Source of the DNA: Planctomycetes bacterium UBA1662
Lineage (GTDB): Bacteria > Planctomycetota > UBA8108
Direction: 5' to 3'
NCBI GenBank assembly: GCA_002320775.1
Contig: DCKY01000052.1
Coordinates: 4,277 to 18,889 of the forward strand
Length of the DNA: 14,613 bases
Program-made: the position numbers and the translations under genes
Shown: in pieces, positions 1 through 8,600 of the stretch
How the letters are laid out: the number at the start of each line of letters is the position of its first letter
Position numbering within the stretch: position 1 is the first letter of the stretch
The notes under the pieces: generated by a model
Told to the model about the DNA's origin: nothing
What the model saw: only the letters and a program-made list of their open reading frames with translations
The model's database searches: none

Positions 1-1274
1 CCATATTTCTCGCGGACGTAGTTGATAACCTCCTCCCGTCCATCCATGCAGAAGTCGATATCGATATCAGGCATGGAGATACGGTCGACATTCAGGAACC
101 GTTCGAACAGAAGGTCGTAGCGCAGGGGGTCGATGTTGGTGATGCCCAGGGCATAGGCGACGATGCTTCCCGCGGCGGAGCCCCTGCCAGGCCCGACGGG
201 GATGCCCTGCTCTTTGGCGTAGCGGATAAAGTCCCAGGTGATGAGGAAGTAGCTGACAAATCCCATCTCCTTGATGATTCCGACCTCGTACTCGAGCCGG
301 TCCAGGGCCTCCTGGTTCTCGTCAAAATCATCGTAGCGTTCACGGCATCCATCCTTGCAGAGCCGAAGGAAATAGGCCTCCGGGTCGTCCTCTTTTTCAT
401 CCTTGTCGATGGTGAATGGCGGGAGGTGGGTCTTGCTGAAGTCCAGCTCGAGATCGCACATCTCCGCGATCATGACGGTGTTTTCGATCGCCTCGGGGAA
501 ATCCTTGAAGATGCAGTCCATCTCCTCCTTGTTGCGGAAGAAGAATTCGCTCGTGTGCATGCGCAGCCGGTCGTCATCCTCCATCGTCTTGCCGGTGTTG
601 ATGCAGAGGTGGATCTCCTGCGCCCGGGCGTCCTCTTTTGTCAGGTAGTGGACATCGTTGGTGGCGATCATCGGGATTCCGTACTCCTTCGCCAGGGGAG
701 GAATTTTTTCAAGAATGTCCCGCTGTTCTTTCAGTCCGTGGTCCTGGATCTCCAGGAAGAACGACCCCGGCTCAAAGATTCCGTTGTAGTCCTCGATTTC
801 TGATCGGAGTTGCTCTTCAGTTCCCATCAGGGCCATGCGGTTGACCGGGCTCGACAGGCAGGCACTCGAGCCGACCAGGCCCTTTGAGTGCTCTCGCAGG
901 ATGTCCTTGTCAATCCTGGGTTTGTAGTAGAAGCCCTCCTGGTAGCCGAGAGAGGAGAGCTTCATGAGGTTGTGGTATCCCTCCAGGTCCTTGGCCAACA
1001 GCAGGAAATGGAAATAGGCTCCATATTCCGAACGCTTGCGATCGGTGCGAGACCCCGGGGATACATAGGCTTCCATCCCGATGATCGGCTTGATGTTTTC
1101 AGCTTTGCATTCGCGGTAGAACTGGAGAGCGCCGAACATATTGCCGTGATCCGTCAAGGCCAGCGAGTGCATATTGTCGTTCTTGGCCTTGGCGACGAGC
1201 TTCTTTATTGAGGCTGCTCCATCAAGGAGGCTGAAGTCGCTGTGGACGTGGAGATGAACGAAATCTTTGGGCAT
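1..1274 (-). CDS. dnaE: DNA polymerase III subunit alpha, N-terminal part (cut by window edge)
   Basis: Catalytic subunit of the replicative polymerase. The 424 codons present start MPKDFVHLHVHSDFSLLDG, the classic start of the PHP domain (about 5-280), followed by LTDHGNMFG (40-48), ATNDVHYL (204-211) and then the polymerase core. The core shows GPGRGSAAGS (361-370) and MPDIDIDF (401-408), whose Asp residues D403 and D405 correspond to two of the three catalytic metal ligands; the third lies beyond the left edge. The full family protein is about 1150 residues, so roughly a third is visible. The first PHP motif is HLHVHS, as in polymerases with a metal-binding PHP, whereas E. coli has HLRVHS. 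The ATG at 1274 gives the canonical N-terminus; the ribosome site before it is weak (GTGAAGAA). No frameshift or in-frame stop is seen. The neighbouring gene is divergent. Confidence 0.97.
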   Translation of the reverse strand, partial: MPKDFVHLHVHSDFSLLDGAASIKKLVAKAKNDNMHSLALTDHGNMFGALQFYRECKAENIKPIIGMEAYVSPGSRTDRKRSEYGAYFHFLLLAKDLEGYHNLMKLSSLGYQEGFYYKPRIDKDILREHSKGLVGSSACLSSPVNRMALMGTEEQLRSEIEDYNGIFEPGSFFLEIQDHGLKEQRDILEKIPPLAKEYGIPMIATNDVHYLTKEDARAQEIHLCINTGKTMEDDDRLRMHTSEFFFRNKEEMDCIFKDFPEAIENTVMIAEMCDLELDFSKTHLPPFTIDKDEKEDDPEAYFLRLCKDGCRERYDDFDENQEALDRLEYEVGIIKEMGFVSYFLITWDFIRYAKEQGIPVGPGRGSAAGSIVAYALGITNIDPLRYDLLFERFLNVDRISMPDIDIDFCMDGREEVINYVREKY

Positions 1275-1585
1275 GCCGGGTTCTTCACTTTTTCTCGAAG
1301 GGGAAGCAACGGCGCTCCGCTTGCCCCGCCGGAATCCAGCCTTCAACTGTTACTCTCGTACCAGACGAACTAACCAAAGATCGTCCCGTAATTCCATGAA
1401 ATCTTTTACGGCGGTGCCTGCCGGAGTCGGCGCGCGATTCGGCTCGGCGGCCGGCGATAGAGTTTTGATTGCTGTTGTTTTCCAGTCGGGGGTTCGTACA
1501 ATCTGCGCTGTGCGCTTCGAAGGCCGCTCCGGCCGCTGAAGCCTTGGCGGCCTCCTGGTTCAAGGCCGTGCAAAGGAAGTGAAGA
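1275..1585. other. Divergent intergenic region, dnaE / CxxC protein
   Basis: These 311 bases separate two divergent genes. I see no convincing coding sequence, tRNA or protein-like frame in them. The best promoter-like match faces the plus-strand gene and is listed separately. No recognisable promoter for dnaE was found. No DnaA-box cluster or strong palindrome stands out. Confidence 0.6.
1475..1502 (+). promoter_or_regulatory. Possible sigma70-type promoter for the CxxC protein gene
   Basis: TTGTTT (1475-1480), a 16-bp spacer and TACAAT (1497-1502). The -10 matches the consensus at 5 of 6 positions and the -35 at 3 of 6. It lies about 83 bases before the ATG at 1586. Pattern match only; such matches occur by chance. 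Confidence 0.28.
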
Positions 1586-2188
1586 ATGAAAGACAGGGCC
1601 TACCAATTTCCGACGCCTGAGCATCAATGCTGCGCCTGCCAGGGAGACCTCTCGCCCGGTGGAGAGTTCTATTCGACGATCTGCTTCCTGGAGGAGGAGT
1701 TCGCCCGGAGGAATTATTGTGTTTCCTGCTGGGCTCCGGAGGAGGGCGGCGAGACCACCAGCAGGGTGGATCGTTCCGGTATCTTCGCCTACTGGCGTAC
1801 CCGTCGACCTGAAGAGCCGGATGGAGAGGCGGTCAAGATCCGCTTTGATCCCCTGGTGGTCCTCGAATTTTTCAGAGGGCTCGGCGGCAAGGCTGAAGCT
1901 GAATCAAAGGTGGAGCCGGAGACGGCTGGAGAAGAGGAAGCGGGTGCGCCTCCCGGTCCCAGTGAATCCCAGCGCCGCGACCTGCGTTTCGTTCTCTCGC
2001 TTCTGCTGATTCGCAAGAAGATCCTGCTCCTCAAGGGAACCTTCATCCGCGACAAGTTTGAGTGGCTTGAGCTCCAGGAGCGCCGCGAGAGTGACAAGAC
2101 CTATGAGATTGCCAATCCGGAACTGAGTGAGACGGAGCTCGAACAGGTGCGGGATGCGATTGGTGAGTTGCTCCAGATGCAGGTCTGA
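1586..2188 (+). CDS. Uncharacterised 200-residue protein with two CxxC knuckles
   Basis: I do not recognise a named family. The N-terminus has a CCAC motif (C15, C16, C18) and a second CVSC pair (C45, C48) about 27 residues later, a spacing that fits a small zinc ribbon. A conserved-looking 'GIFAYWRTRRP' segment follows near 65-75. Residues about 102-128 are acidic and low in complexity (a likely linker). The C-terminal 70 residues are charged and probably helical, with 'RFVLSLLLIRKKILLL' forming a hydrophobic patch rather than a clear membrane segment. There is no signal peptide, so it is probably cytoplasmic. The start is well supported by AAGGAAGTGA at 1573-1582. It ends in TGA 23 bases from the stop of the convergent CotH-like gene. 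A role in nucleic-acid or protein binding is only a guess. Confidence 0.8.
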   Translation: MKDRAYQFPTPEHQCCACQGDLSPGGEFYSTICFLEEEFARRNYCVSCWAPEEGGETTSRVDRSGIFAYWRTRRPEEPDGEAVKIRFDPLVVLEFFRGLGGKAEAESKVEPETAGEEEAGAPPGPSESQRRDLRFVLSLLLIRKKILLLKGTFIRDKFEWLELQERRESDKTYEIANPELSETELEQVRDAIGELLQMQV

Positions 2189-2211
2189 GGGGTGTTGCCC
2201 GGGTCGGGGGC

Positions 2212-5200
2212 TCAGCCGCAGGAGCCTCCAACGGGGCAGTCAAGCTCGTCGCCGGTCGGGTCGGTGCCGCAGTCCGGGAACGGCGCGGCGGGGGCCGGGT
2301 CGAGGCGGAAGAGCCAGTTGAGCAGGTAGACCGCATCGGTGAGTCCGAGGCTTCCTGAGTCGTCGGTGTCGACGCTGTCGGGGCAGCCGACCTGGGATCC
2401 CCTGAAGAGGTAGGAGAGGATGCAGATTCCATCGCTGATGCTGTGGCGTCCGTCTCCATCGCAGTCGCCGCGCAGAAAGCTTTCGGATTCCGAGGGGATG
2501 TAGATAAAGTCGAGCTCGTTCGCGGAGGGCAGGTCTCCCGGGCGGGTGTTGATGACACGTACCTTGACCAGGCCCTGTCCCGGTGGAGTTACCACGGAGA
2601 GAGCCTCCCCGGTATCTCCTGCGGCTTCAACCTGCGGCGAGGGGATACCGTTAAATTCAACCCGGGCGCCCTCGGTGAAGTTTTCCCCCTCGATCGTGAT
2701 GGTGTCTCCGCCGCTTTCAGAACCAAGGTCAGGCCGGATGACTCTCGGCGCGGGGCGGACGAGGGTGACCTCGAGCAGTTCCCGTGAGGTGAAGCGCCCC
2801 TGGACGGGGTCCGCCAGGGTGATCGTCGGCTGGCCCTCCAGGCTCATGTCGGCCGGCACCACGGCCAGCAGTTCGCGGCTGGAGACCCGCTCCGTTCGGG
2901 GAGATGGTATGTCGTTGAAGGTGACGGTGGTATTGTCGGTGAAGCGGGTGCCGAAGATCCGGATCTCGACCGGGTCCACCAGCTCGATCGCATTCGGCCG
3001 CGTATAGCGAGCCCGCGGCATCGGGATGCGGGCTGAGTTGAGAATGGCTGTCCTGATGACCGGACCACGGCGTTGGGCAAAGACCTCGAGGGTTCTCACG
3101 TTGGCATTCCAGGTGCCGATCGACTGGCCGCTCATTCGGCACTCCTCGATCATATCGCCCTCGATCGCGCTCTTGTGCCGCCGAATTTCGGTGATGACAT
3201 TCTGCGGTGAGAGTGGACCTTCAAGGTAGCGATCCAGCTCATCGATCAGGTACTGGGCGTAGTCCGGACTGTTGATGAGACTGCTCATGATGGTCGAGAG
3301 ACTCGAGTTTCTGCTCAGCACGTGATTGAAGGTGTCGGATGACCAGCCGCCGGGATTACGGCCGAGGCCGAATTCAGCATCCCAGCTCAGGAAGATCCAT
3401 TTCCCATCTTCCCGGCGCGGACGGGCGGCGTACCAGTTGTTGTGGGGCCAGTCATGGTTCTGGCCCCAGATATTCAGGAGCATGTAGGACGTGTAGTTTT
3501 CGATGTCGATCTTCTCGGCAGCCAGTTCGAGATTGCCGGGCTCCCGCATATTCGTGGTTCGGAAGAAATTGAGCATCGCTGTCCACGCGGAGTTGTCACC
3601 ATCAAGGATGTCATCCCCGGTCTTGACCACGTCCCAGTTCTCTCCATCTTCGGGGAAATAGGAGGCGAAGAAGACCTTGTCCATCCGCTCGACTATGTTG
3701 TAGACCCCGCGGTACTGCATGTTGACGAACAGGTTGTACCAGGAGCCATTGGAGACGAGCGCTCCCATGTCCTGGTGGAGATCACGGAGGACCTGGTCGC
3801 GAATATAGGCGGCCCCGCCGCCGGTTCGAAAGGCATCGTTGAAGTTCGAGCGCAGCACGAGCTTGTCGAAGCCCTCGACGTCGGTGTCGGGGATGATCGG
3901 GTAGCGCAGCTTCTTGGCGCCGTATTCGCCTCTGAAATAGGCCTTGTAGGCCTTCTTGATGCCGAAGCCCCCGTTGCGGCCGGCTCCGCCGTGCAGCCGC
4001 ATGCCGAAGCCGGTCTTGAGGGCAGGACTGCCATCCAGCTCGAAGATTTCGAGGAAGCCCTCGCGCTCCGCCGCGCGTCCTCTTGCGCCGGTGTTGTTGT
4101 GTACTTCCTGGAAGTGTCCGGGATCCATTGAGACCGAGAGAGCAGGCAGGACAAAGTCCCTGCTGGTGATGAAATAGCTCTCGGAGGAAGGCTCGAGGAC
4201 TAGCTGGTCACCGAGGAAGCCCGCAGCCCGGATAACCCGGTCCCTGGAGATCTGTATCGGCTCGCTGTAGAGAGAGCTTGTCTGCGTGGGAGTCGTTCCA
4301 TTGGTGGTATACCTGATCTGGAAATCATCGAAGGGGATGTCGGCTGAGAGGGTGACGCTCTGGGCGCCGTCCTTGAACCCGCCGGAAGGACTGAAGTCCA
4401 CCTCGTAGGGCAGGATCCGGTCTGAGGAGTGGGTGTCATTGGCTGTTCCGGGCGTCGGGTAGAGCAGGTAGCCGAAATCTCCCGTTCCATCAGGGACGCG
4501 GGCGTAGGACCGGTCCATGCTCTGCTCGGGCATGTCGAGACCGTCGATTATTTCTCCTTCGGGGTTCGAAAAAATAATGACCTCCCCATCGGAGTCCAGC
4601 TCGAAGTTTGTGTGGAAGGTAGGTCCTACCGTTCCCAGTTCCGGCAGGAAGCTCATGTCGTTGCTGTTGTGTGTCCTGTTGAGCACCGCGACGGCCAGCA
4701 GGTTGTCGCGGGGACGCAGAAGGTCGATCCATTCCGGGACCATCCAGCGCTGCACCCGTCGAGCCTCTCTTGACCGGGCGGAATTGCTCGCGAAGGTCGG
4801 CTCCTCGTCCTCTGGGAAGTGGATCGAGATGACCCTGGTCCCGTTGAGCCAGGCGACGAAGCCGTCATCGTAGTTGACCTGCAGGACCAGGCTCTCCAGG
4901 GCTTCCAGGTTGTCGACGTCAAAGGATGTCCTGAGGAAGAGGGCGCCGATGCCGCGCTCGAACTCGGTGCGGTCATCATTATCTCCAAAGCCGAAGCCCG
5001 GCAGTCCGCGCTCCCAGCCGCTGGCGTCGAACCCGGGCTGGCTCCACCCGGCGGCGGGACCGACACTCTCCGGAAGCCCGCTCAGGTAGCTCCACTCCTG
5101 CTCCAGGCCGAGGACTGTCGGGCGGACCTCGATTGTTGAGCCGAGCCGGGTCACCTGCTCCTCGGAGGGGAGTTGCAGATCCTTGCCGGAACACCAGACC

Positions 5201-5469
5201 AGGAGCCGCTCGCCGGGGGCGATGACGTAGGAAGGGAAGATCCATTTCAGGAGGTTGGTCGAGTCATCGCTCAGGCCATGGCCGCCGATATCGTAGGGCG
5301 CGGCGGAGACGTTCTGGAGCTCGACCCAGTCCGCGCTGTCCCCATCGACATCCTCGATCGTCTCCCTGTTCGATGCCTGGATCTCGTTGATGACGATCTG
5401 GGCCGAGGCCGTTTGCAGGCTTAGAAGAAGGAGGATGGCTCCAAGATAGAGAGCCGCTGTTCGGGGCAT
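2212..5469 (-). CDS. Secreted multidomain CotH kinase-like protein A (lamin tail, jelly roll, CotH, IPT/TIG, dockerin-like)
   Basis: A 1085-residue exported protein. I chose the ATG at 5469 because MPRTAALYLGAILLLLSLQTASAQ is a clean signal peptide; the upstream TTG at 5514 would add 15 unlikely residues. Order: first half of a lamin-tail domain (25-97, 'INEIQASN...LLVWCSGKDL'); a jelly-roll segment (about 140-277) with 'VNYDDGFVAWLNGTRV'; the second half of the lamin-tail domain (285-345, 'FHTNFELDSDGE...RVPDGTGDF...PTPGTAN'); a chitobiase C-terminal-like beta domain (358-433, 'IRYTTNGTTPT'); a CotH kinase-like region (about 440-815) with KK at 505-506, NHDWPHNNWY (671-680) and SWDAEFG (695-701); two IPT/TIG folds (823-903, 907-991); and two dockerin-like repeats (998-1085, 'GDCDGDG', 'DTDDSGS'). 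CotH proteins are secreted atypical protein kinases in Bacillus spores and Mucorales. Activity here is inferred and the substrate unknown. The gene lies downstream of its paralog B by 135 bases and ends in TGA. No clear ribosome site precedes the start. Confidence 0.92.
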   Translation of the reverse strand: MPRTAALYLGAILLLLSLQTASAQIVINEIQASNRETIEDVDGDSADWVELQNVSAAPYDIGGHGLSDDSTNLLKWIFPSYVIAPGERLLVWCSGKDLQLPSEEQVTRLGSTIEVRPTVLGLEQEWSYLSGLPESVGPAAGWSQPGFDASGWERGLPGFGFGDNDDRTEFERGIGALFLRTSFDVDNLEALESLVLQVNYDDGFVAWLNGTRVISIHFPEDEEPTFASNSARSREARRVQRWMVPEWIDLLRPRDNLLAVAVLNRTHNSNDMSFLPELGTVGPTFHTNFELDSDGEVIIFSNPEGEIIDGLDMPEQSMDRSYARVPDGTGDFGYLLYPTPGTANDTHSSDRILPYEVDFSPSGGFKDGAQSVTLSADIPFDDFQIRYTTNGTTPTQTSSLYSEPIQISRDRVIRAAGFLGDQLVLEPSSESYFITSRDFVLPALSVSMDPGHFQEVHNNTGARGRAAEREGFLEIFELDGSPALKTGFGMRLHGGAGRNGGFGIKKAYKAYFRGEYGAKKLRYPIIPDTDVEGFDKLVLRSNFNDAFRTGGGAAYIRDQVLRDLHQDMGALVSNGSWYNLFVNMQYRGVYNIVERMDKVFFASYFPEDGENWDVVKTGDDILDGDNSAWTAMLNFFRTTNMREPGNLELAAEKIDIENYTSYMLLNIWGQNHDWPHNNWYAARPRREDGKWIFLSWDAEFGLGRNPGGWSSDTFNHVLSRNSSLSTIMSSLINSPDYAQYLIDELDRYLEGPLSPQNVITEIRRHKSAIEGDMIEECRMSGQSIGTWNANVRTLEVFAQRRGPVIRTAILNSARIPMPRARYTRPNAIELVDPVEIRIFGTRFTDNTTVTFNDIPSPRTERVSSRELLAVVPADMSLEGQPTITLADPVQGRFTSRELLEVTLVRPAPRVIRPDLGSESGGDTITIEGENFTEGARVEFNGIPSPQVEAAGDTGEALSVVTPPGQGLVKVRVINTRPGDLPSANELDFIYIPSESESFLRGDCDGDGRHSISDGICILSYLFRGSQVGCPDSVDTDDSGSLGLTDAVYLLNWLFRLDPAPAAPFPDCGTDPTGDELDCPVGGSCG
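3427..3456. repeat. 30-bp identity shared with paralog B (copy 1)
   Basis: An identical stretch recurs at 6850-6879. It encodes the NHDWPHNNWYA core of the CotH-like active region in both paralogs, so it is best read as conserved coding sequence from gene duplication and not as a mobile repeat. Confidence 0.75.
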
Positions 5470-5557
5470 GGGGCTGGACTCGGGGGAGGACGAGTGAATA
5501 CTACGATTCCCCAAGAATACCGTCTGCGGGCTGGTGAGACACTGCTTATTTGAGGTT

Positions 5558-5579
5558 GCGGCTCTAAGCCGAAGGCCGC
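5558..5579. terminator. GC-rich inverted repeat between the two CotH-like genes
   Basis: GCGGC (5558-5562) pairs with GCCGC (5575-5579), with a competing inner hairpin CGGCT-CTA-AGCCG. It lies about 26 bases beyond the TAG of paralog B on the minus strand. There is no T-run after it, so it is at best a weak or Rho-assisted terminator or an RNA-stabilising hairpin. The rest of the 135-bp gap shows no clear promoter for paralog A. Confidence 0.2.
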
Positions 5580-5604
5580 ATTCGGGTTGCGGAAAAGGCG
5601 CGCT

Positions 5605-8600
5605 CTACTGGCAGTTCCTGGTTGTGTCGCAGTCGAGCAGTTCGCCCAGGGGATCCTGTCCACACCCAGGGAACGGGGCGGGGAAATTTTCAGCTCCGAG
5701 GAACAGGAAGTTCAGGATCTGGATCGCATCGGTCATGTCGATAGAGCCGCTCCTGTTGGTGTCGGCCGCCGCGGCGCAGGCCGGTTCAGTGCCTCCGGAG
5801 AACAGGAAGTTCAGCAGTTGCACCGCGTCGGTCAGGTTGATGTCTCCGCCTGCATCGACATCTCCCCTGATATAGCCATCGGCGTTTTCGTAGGTGAAGA
5901 TCACGCTGTCGATGGACTCCGACCTGCCCGGGATGGTGTTTACGGCCCTCACCTCGACTGCTCCTTGTCCCGGGGGAGTCGTGACCTGCAGCAGGACCGT
6001 ACTGTCAGCGTTGGGGCCGAAGCGGGTGACCGTTGGCGCCTCCTGGTCGCCGAAGAACACGGTGGCGCCTTCGAGGAAGAATCCGCCGCTGAGGTAGACC
6101 GTATCTCCTCCCGCGGCGGAGCCGGTAGAGGGTTGGATGCTGGTAACCAGGGGCGCGGGCAGGGAGACGGTGAAGAGTCCCGCTGTGTCGTCTGATTCGA
6201 CATCGGCATCCGGGTTTCGTGCCCGCACCGTCACCGGACCTTGAAGGCTTCCATCGAAGGGGACGCGTACGCTGACTCCGCCGATGATTCCGTGGTAGTT
6301 GATGACCTCCGCCTCAATGTCGTTGAAGAAAATCTCGATGTTTCGTACGAGGCGACTCCCGCGCACTCTCACAACCACGTCCCCTGTATTCACGATCTCA
6401 GCAGGTGTAACCGACCGGATGCTGGGCGTCGGGTCCGGCGGCGGAGCCAGCCGGGCTTCGCTCCTGACGTGGGAGATGAAGGGGCCGTTACGATTGGAGA
6501 GGAAGGTGTACATCGTGCTGATGTTCCTGTCCCACTGGTTGCGGTTCGCGCGCACCAGGCTCAGCTCGTCCTGGATGTCAGGCAGGATGATCTGGCGAAG
6601 CTGATCGAGATGCCGGCGCGTGTTGGCCGGGCTCAGGGGGCCGTTGAGATAGCGGTCGACCGAGTCGTTGAAGTAGCGGCGGTAGCCCAGGTTGTTGGTC
6701 AGCCCTCTGAAGATCACCGCCAGGCGTCCGCCTCCGTTGAGGGCGTGGGTGATGGTATTCGACGAATAGCCGCCGGGGCTCAGGCTGATTCCGAACTCGG
6801 CATCCCAGCAGAAAAATCTCCACTTGCCTCCCTCCGTTCTCGAGCGCGAGGCGTACCAGTTGTTGTGGGGCCAGTCATGATTCTGGGCCCAGATGTTGAC
6901 GATCATATAGGACGTGAAATTTTCAATGTCGACAAACTCACCGAATGCGTTGTAGGCATCGTCGCTCGAGAGGTTGTTCTGGCTCAGGAAGGTCTGGATA
7001 CGGTTCCATTCCTGGTTGCTTCCGACCAGCACGTCATCGCCTGTCTTCATGACGTCCCAATCCGAACCTTCATCGGGGAAATAGTCTTCCATGAACTCTT
7101 CGTCCATGCGTTCAACGACATTGTAGATTCCCCTGTACTGCGTATTGACGAACAGGTGGTACCAGGCTCCGTGTGAAATGTGACCGCCCATGTCCTTGTG
7201 GAGATTTCGGATCAGCTGGTCACGAAGGAGGCTGCCGTTGCCGTTTCTGCCTATGGCGTCATTGAAATTCGAGCGCAGCACCAGCTTGTCAAAGACCTCC
7301 AGCTCGGTGTCGGGGATCAAGGGGTAACGAAGCTTCGTGTCCCCATATACTCCCCTGAAATAGGCCTTGTAGGCTTTCTTGGTGTTGAAATCGCCGCCGC
7401 GGCCCGCGCCCCCGTGGAGCCGCAGTCCGAATCCTGTCTGGATGGCCTGCTCTCCTGAATCGTTGAAAATTTCAAGATAGGCTTCCCGTTCCGATCCTCT
7501 ACCCCGGCCTCCGCTGTTGTTATGGACATTGCTGAAATCTGCCGGATTCATGGATACGGACATGACGGGCAGGTTCGGCTGGGGCCGTCGAACGAAGTAG
7601 GTTCCCGCCGAAGATCTGACAACCTCGCGGCCATCGAGAAAGCCCGCGGCGCGGATAACCGTGTCGCGAGTGACACTGATGGGGCCCGTGTAGATCGTCC
7701 TGTCCCTGGTTGGAGGCGAGCCGTTGGTCGTGTACCTGATTTCGAAGTCATCGAAGGGGATGTTGGCCGAGAGAACAACCCCTGTGTTTCCGTTGTGGTA
7801 TCCGGGGAGAGGGGAGAAGTTGATGGACGAGGCGATGGGGTCCTGGGATGTGTGGGTGTCGTTAACATCGCCTGGTGTCGGGTAGAAGAGGTAGCTGAAG
7901 GGGCCTGTGCCATCCGGCACCCGGCCGTAGGAGCGGTCCTCGTTCTGCGCAGGCATCTCGATACCATCGAGAATCTCCCGGCCGGGGGATGTGAGCAGGA
8001 GCGCCTCCCCATCGGAATCAAGCTGGAAGTTCGTGTGGAAGGTCGGATCGCTGAAGCCGATCTCCGGCATGAAGCTCAGGTCGTTGCTGCGGTGGGTCCG
8101 GTTGAGAAGGGCGACAGCCAGCAGGTTGTTCTCCGGCCGCAGCAATCCCGCCCATTCCGGGACCATCCACCGCTGTACTCGACGGGCCTCCCTGGACCTC
8201 GTGGAGTTGCTGTTGAAGGTGGGCTCTTCGTTTTCGGGAAAGTTGACCGAGAGAACCCTCGTGCCGTTGAGCCAGGCTACGAACCCATCATCGTAGTTGA
8301 CCTGCAGGACCATGCCTTCGAGCTCAACGTTTGGTTCCAGCGAGAAGATCTCTACCTCGGCAAGGCTCAGGTGACGTCCGGGCATGGAGATTCGAACGAA
8401 CCGGGCCTCGAGAGGACCCGCCGCATTGATCCCATCGACAGTGAAACAGGGACCCAGGACGCCGGAGCCATCGGAGAGGAAGGATTCTTCATAGATCTCT
8501 CCGCGGTCTTCATTGAAGACGGTGACGGTGAAATCAGTCAACCGGTAGCTGCAGCAATCGAGCCGGTTCCAGAGTTTGATGTAGGAGATGTCGTGGGTCG

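Noticed and set aside
2185..2215. Bidirectional terminator between the convergent genes
   Set aside because: CTGAG/CTCAG is symmetric mainly because both genes end in C-TGA-G. The interior does not pair well and there is no T-run.
3442..4131. Plus-strand ORF of 229 codons inside CotH-like gene A, and similar long plus-strand ORFs at 6241-7176 and 7522-8727
   Set aside because: They are antisense shadows of the GC-rich minus-strand genes. They carry no recognisable domain, signal peptide or ribosome site, and the minus-strand reading gives clear domains throughout.
5470..5514. Longer N-terminus of CotH-like protein A from a TTG start
   Set aside because: It would place 15 polar residues before a clean signal peptide, with no better ribosome site.
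3427..6879. 30-bp direct repeats as recombination or mobile-element ends
   Set aside because: They lie at equivalent codons of two paralogous proteins and encode an active-site motif; conservation explains them.
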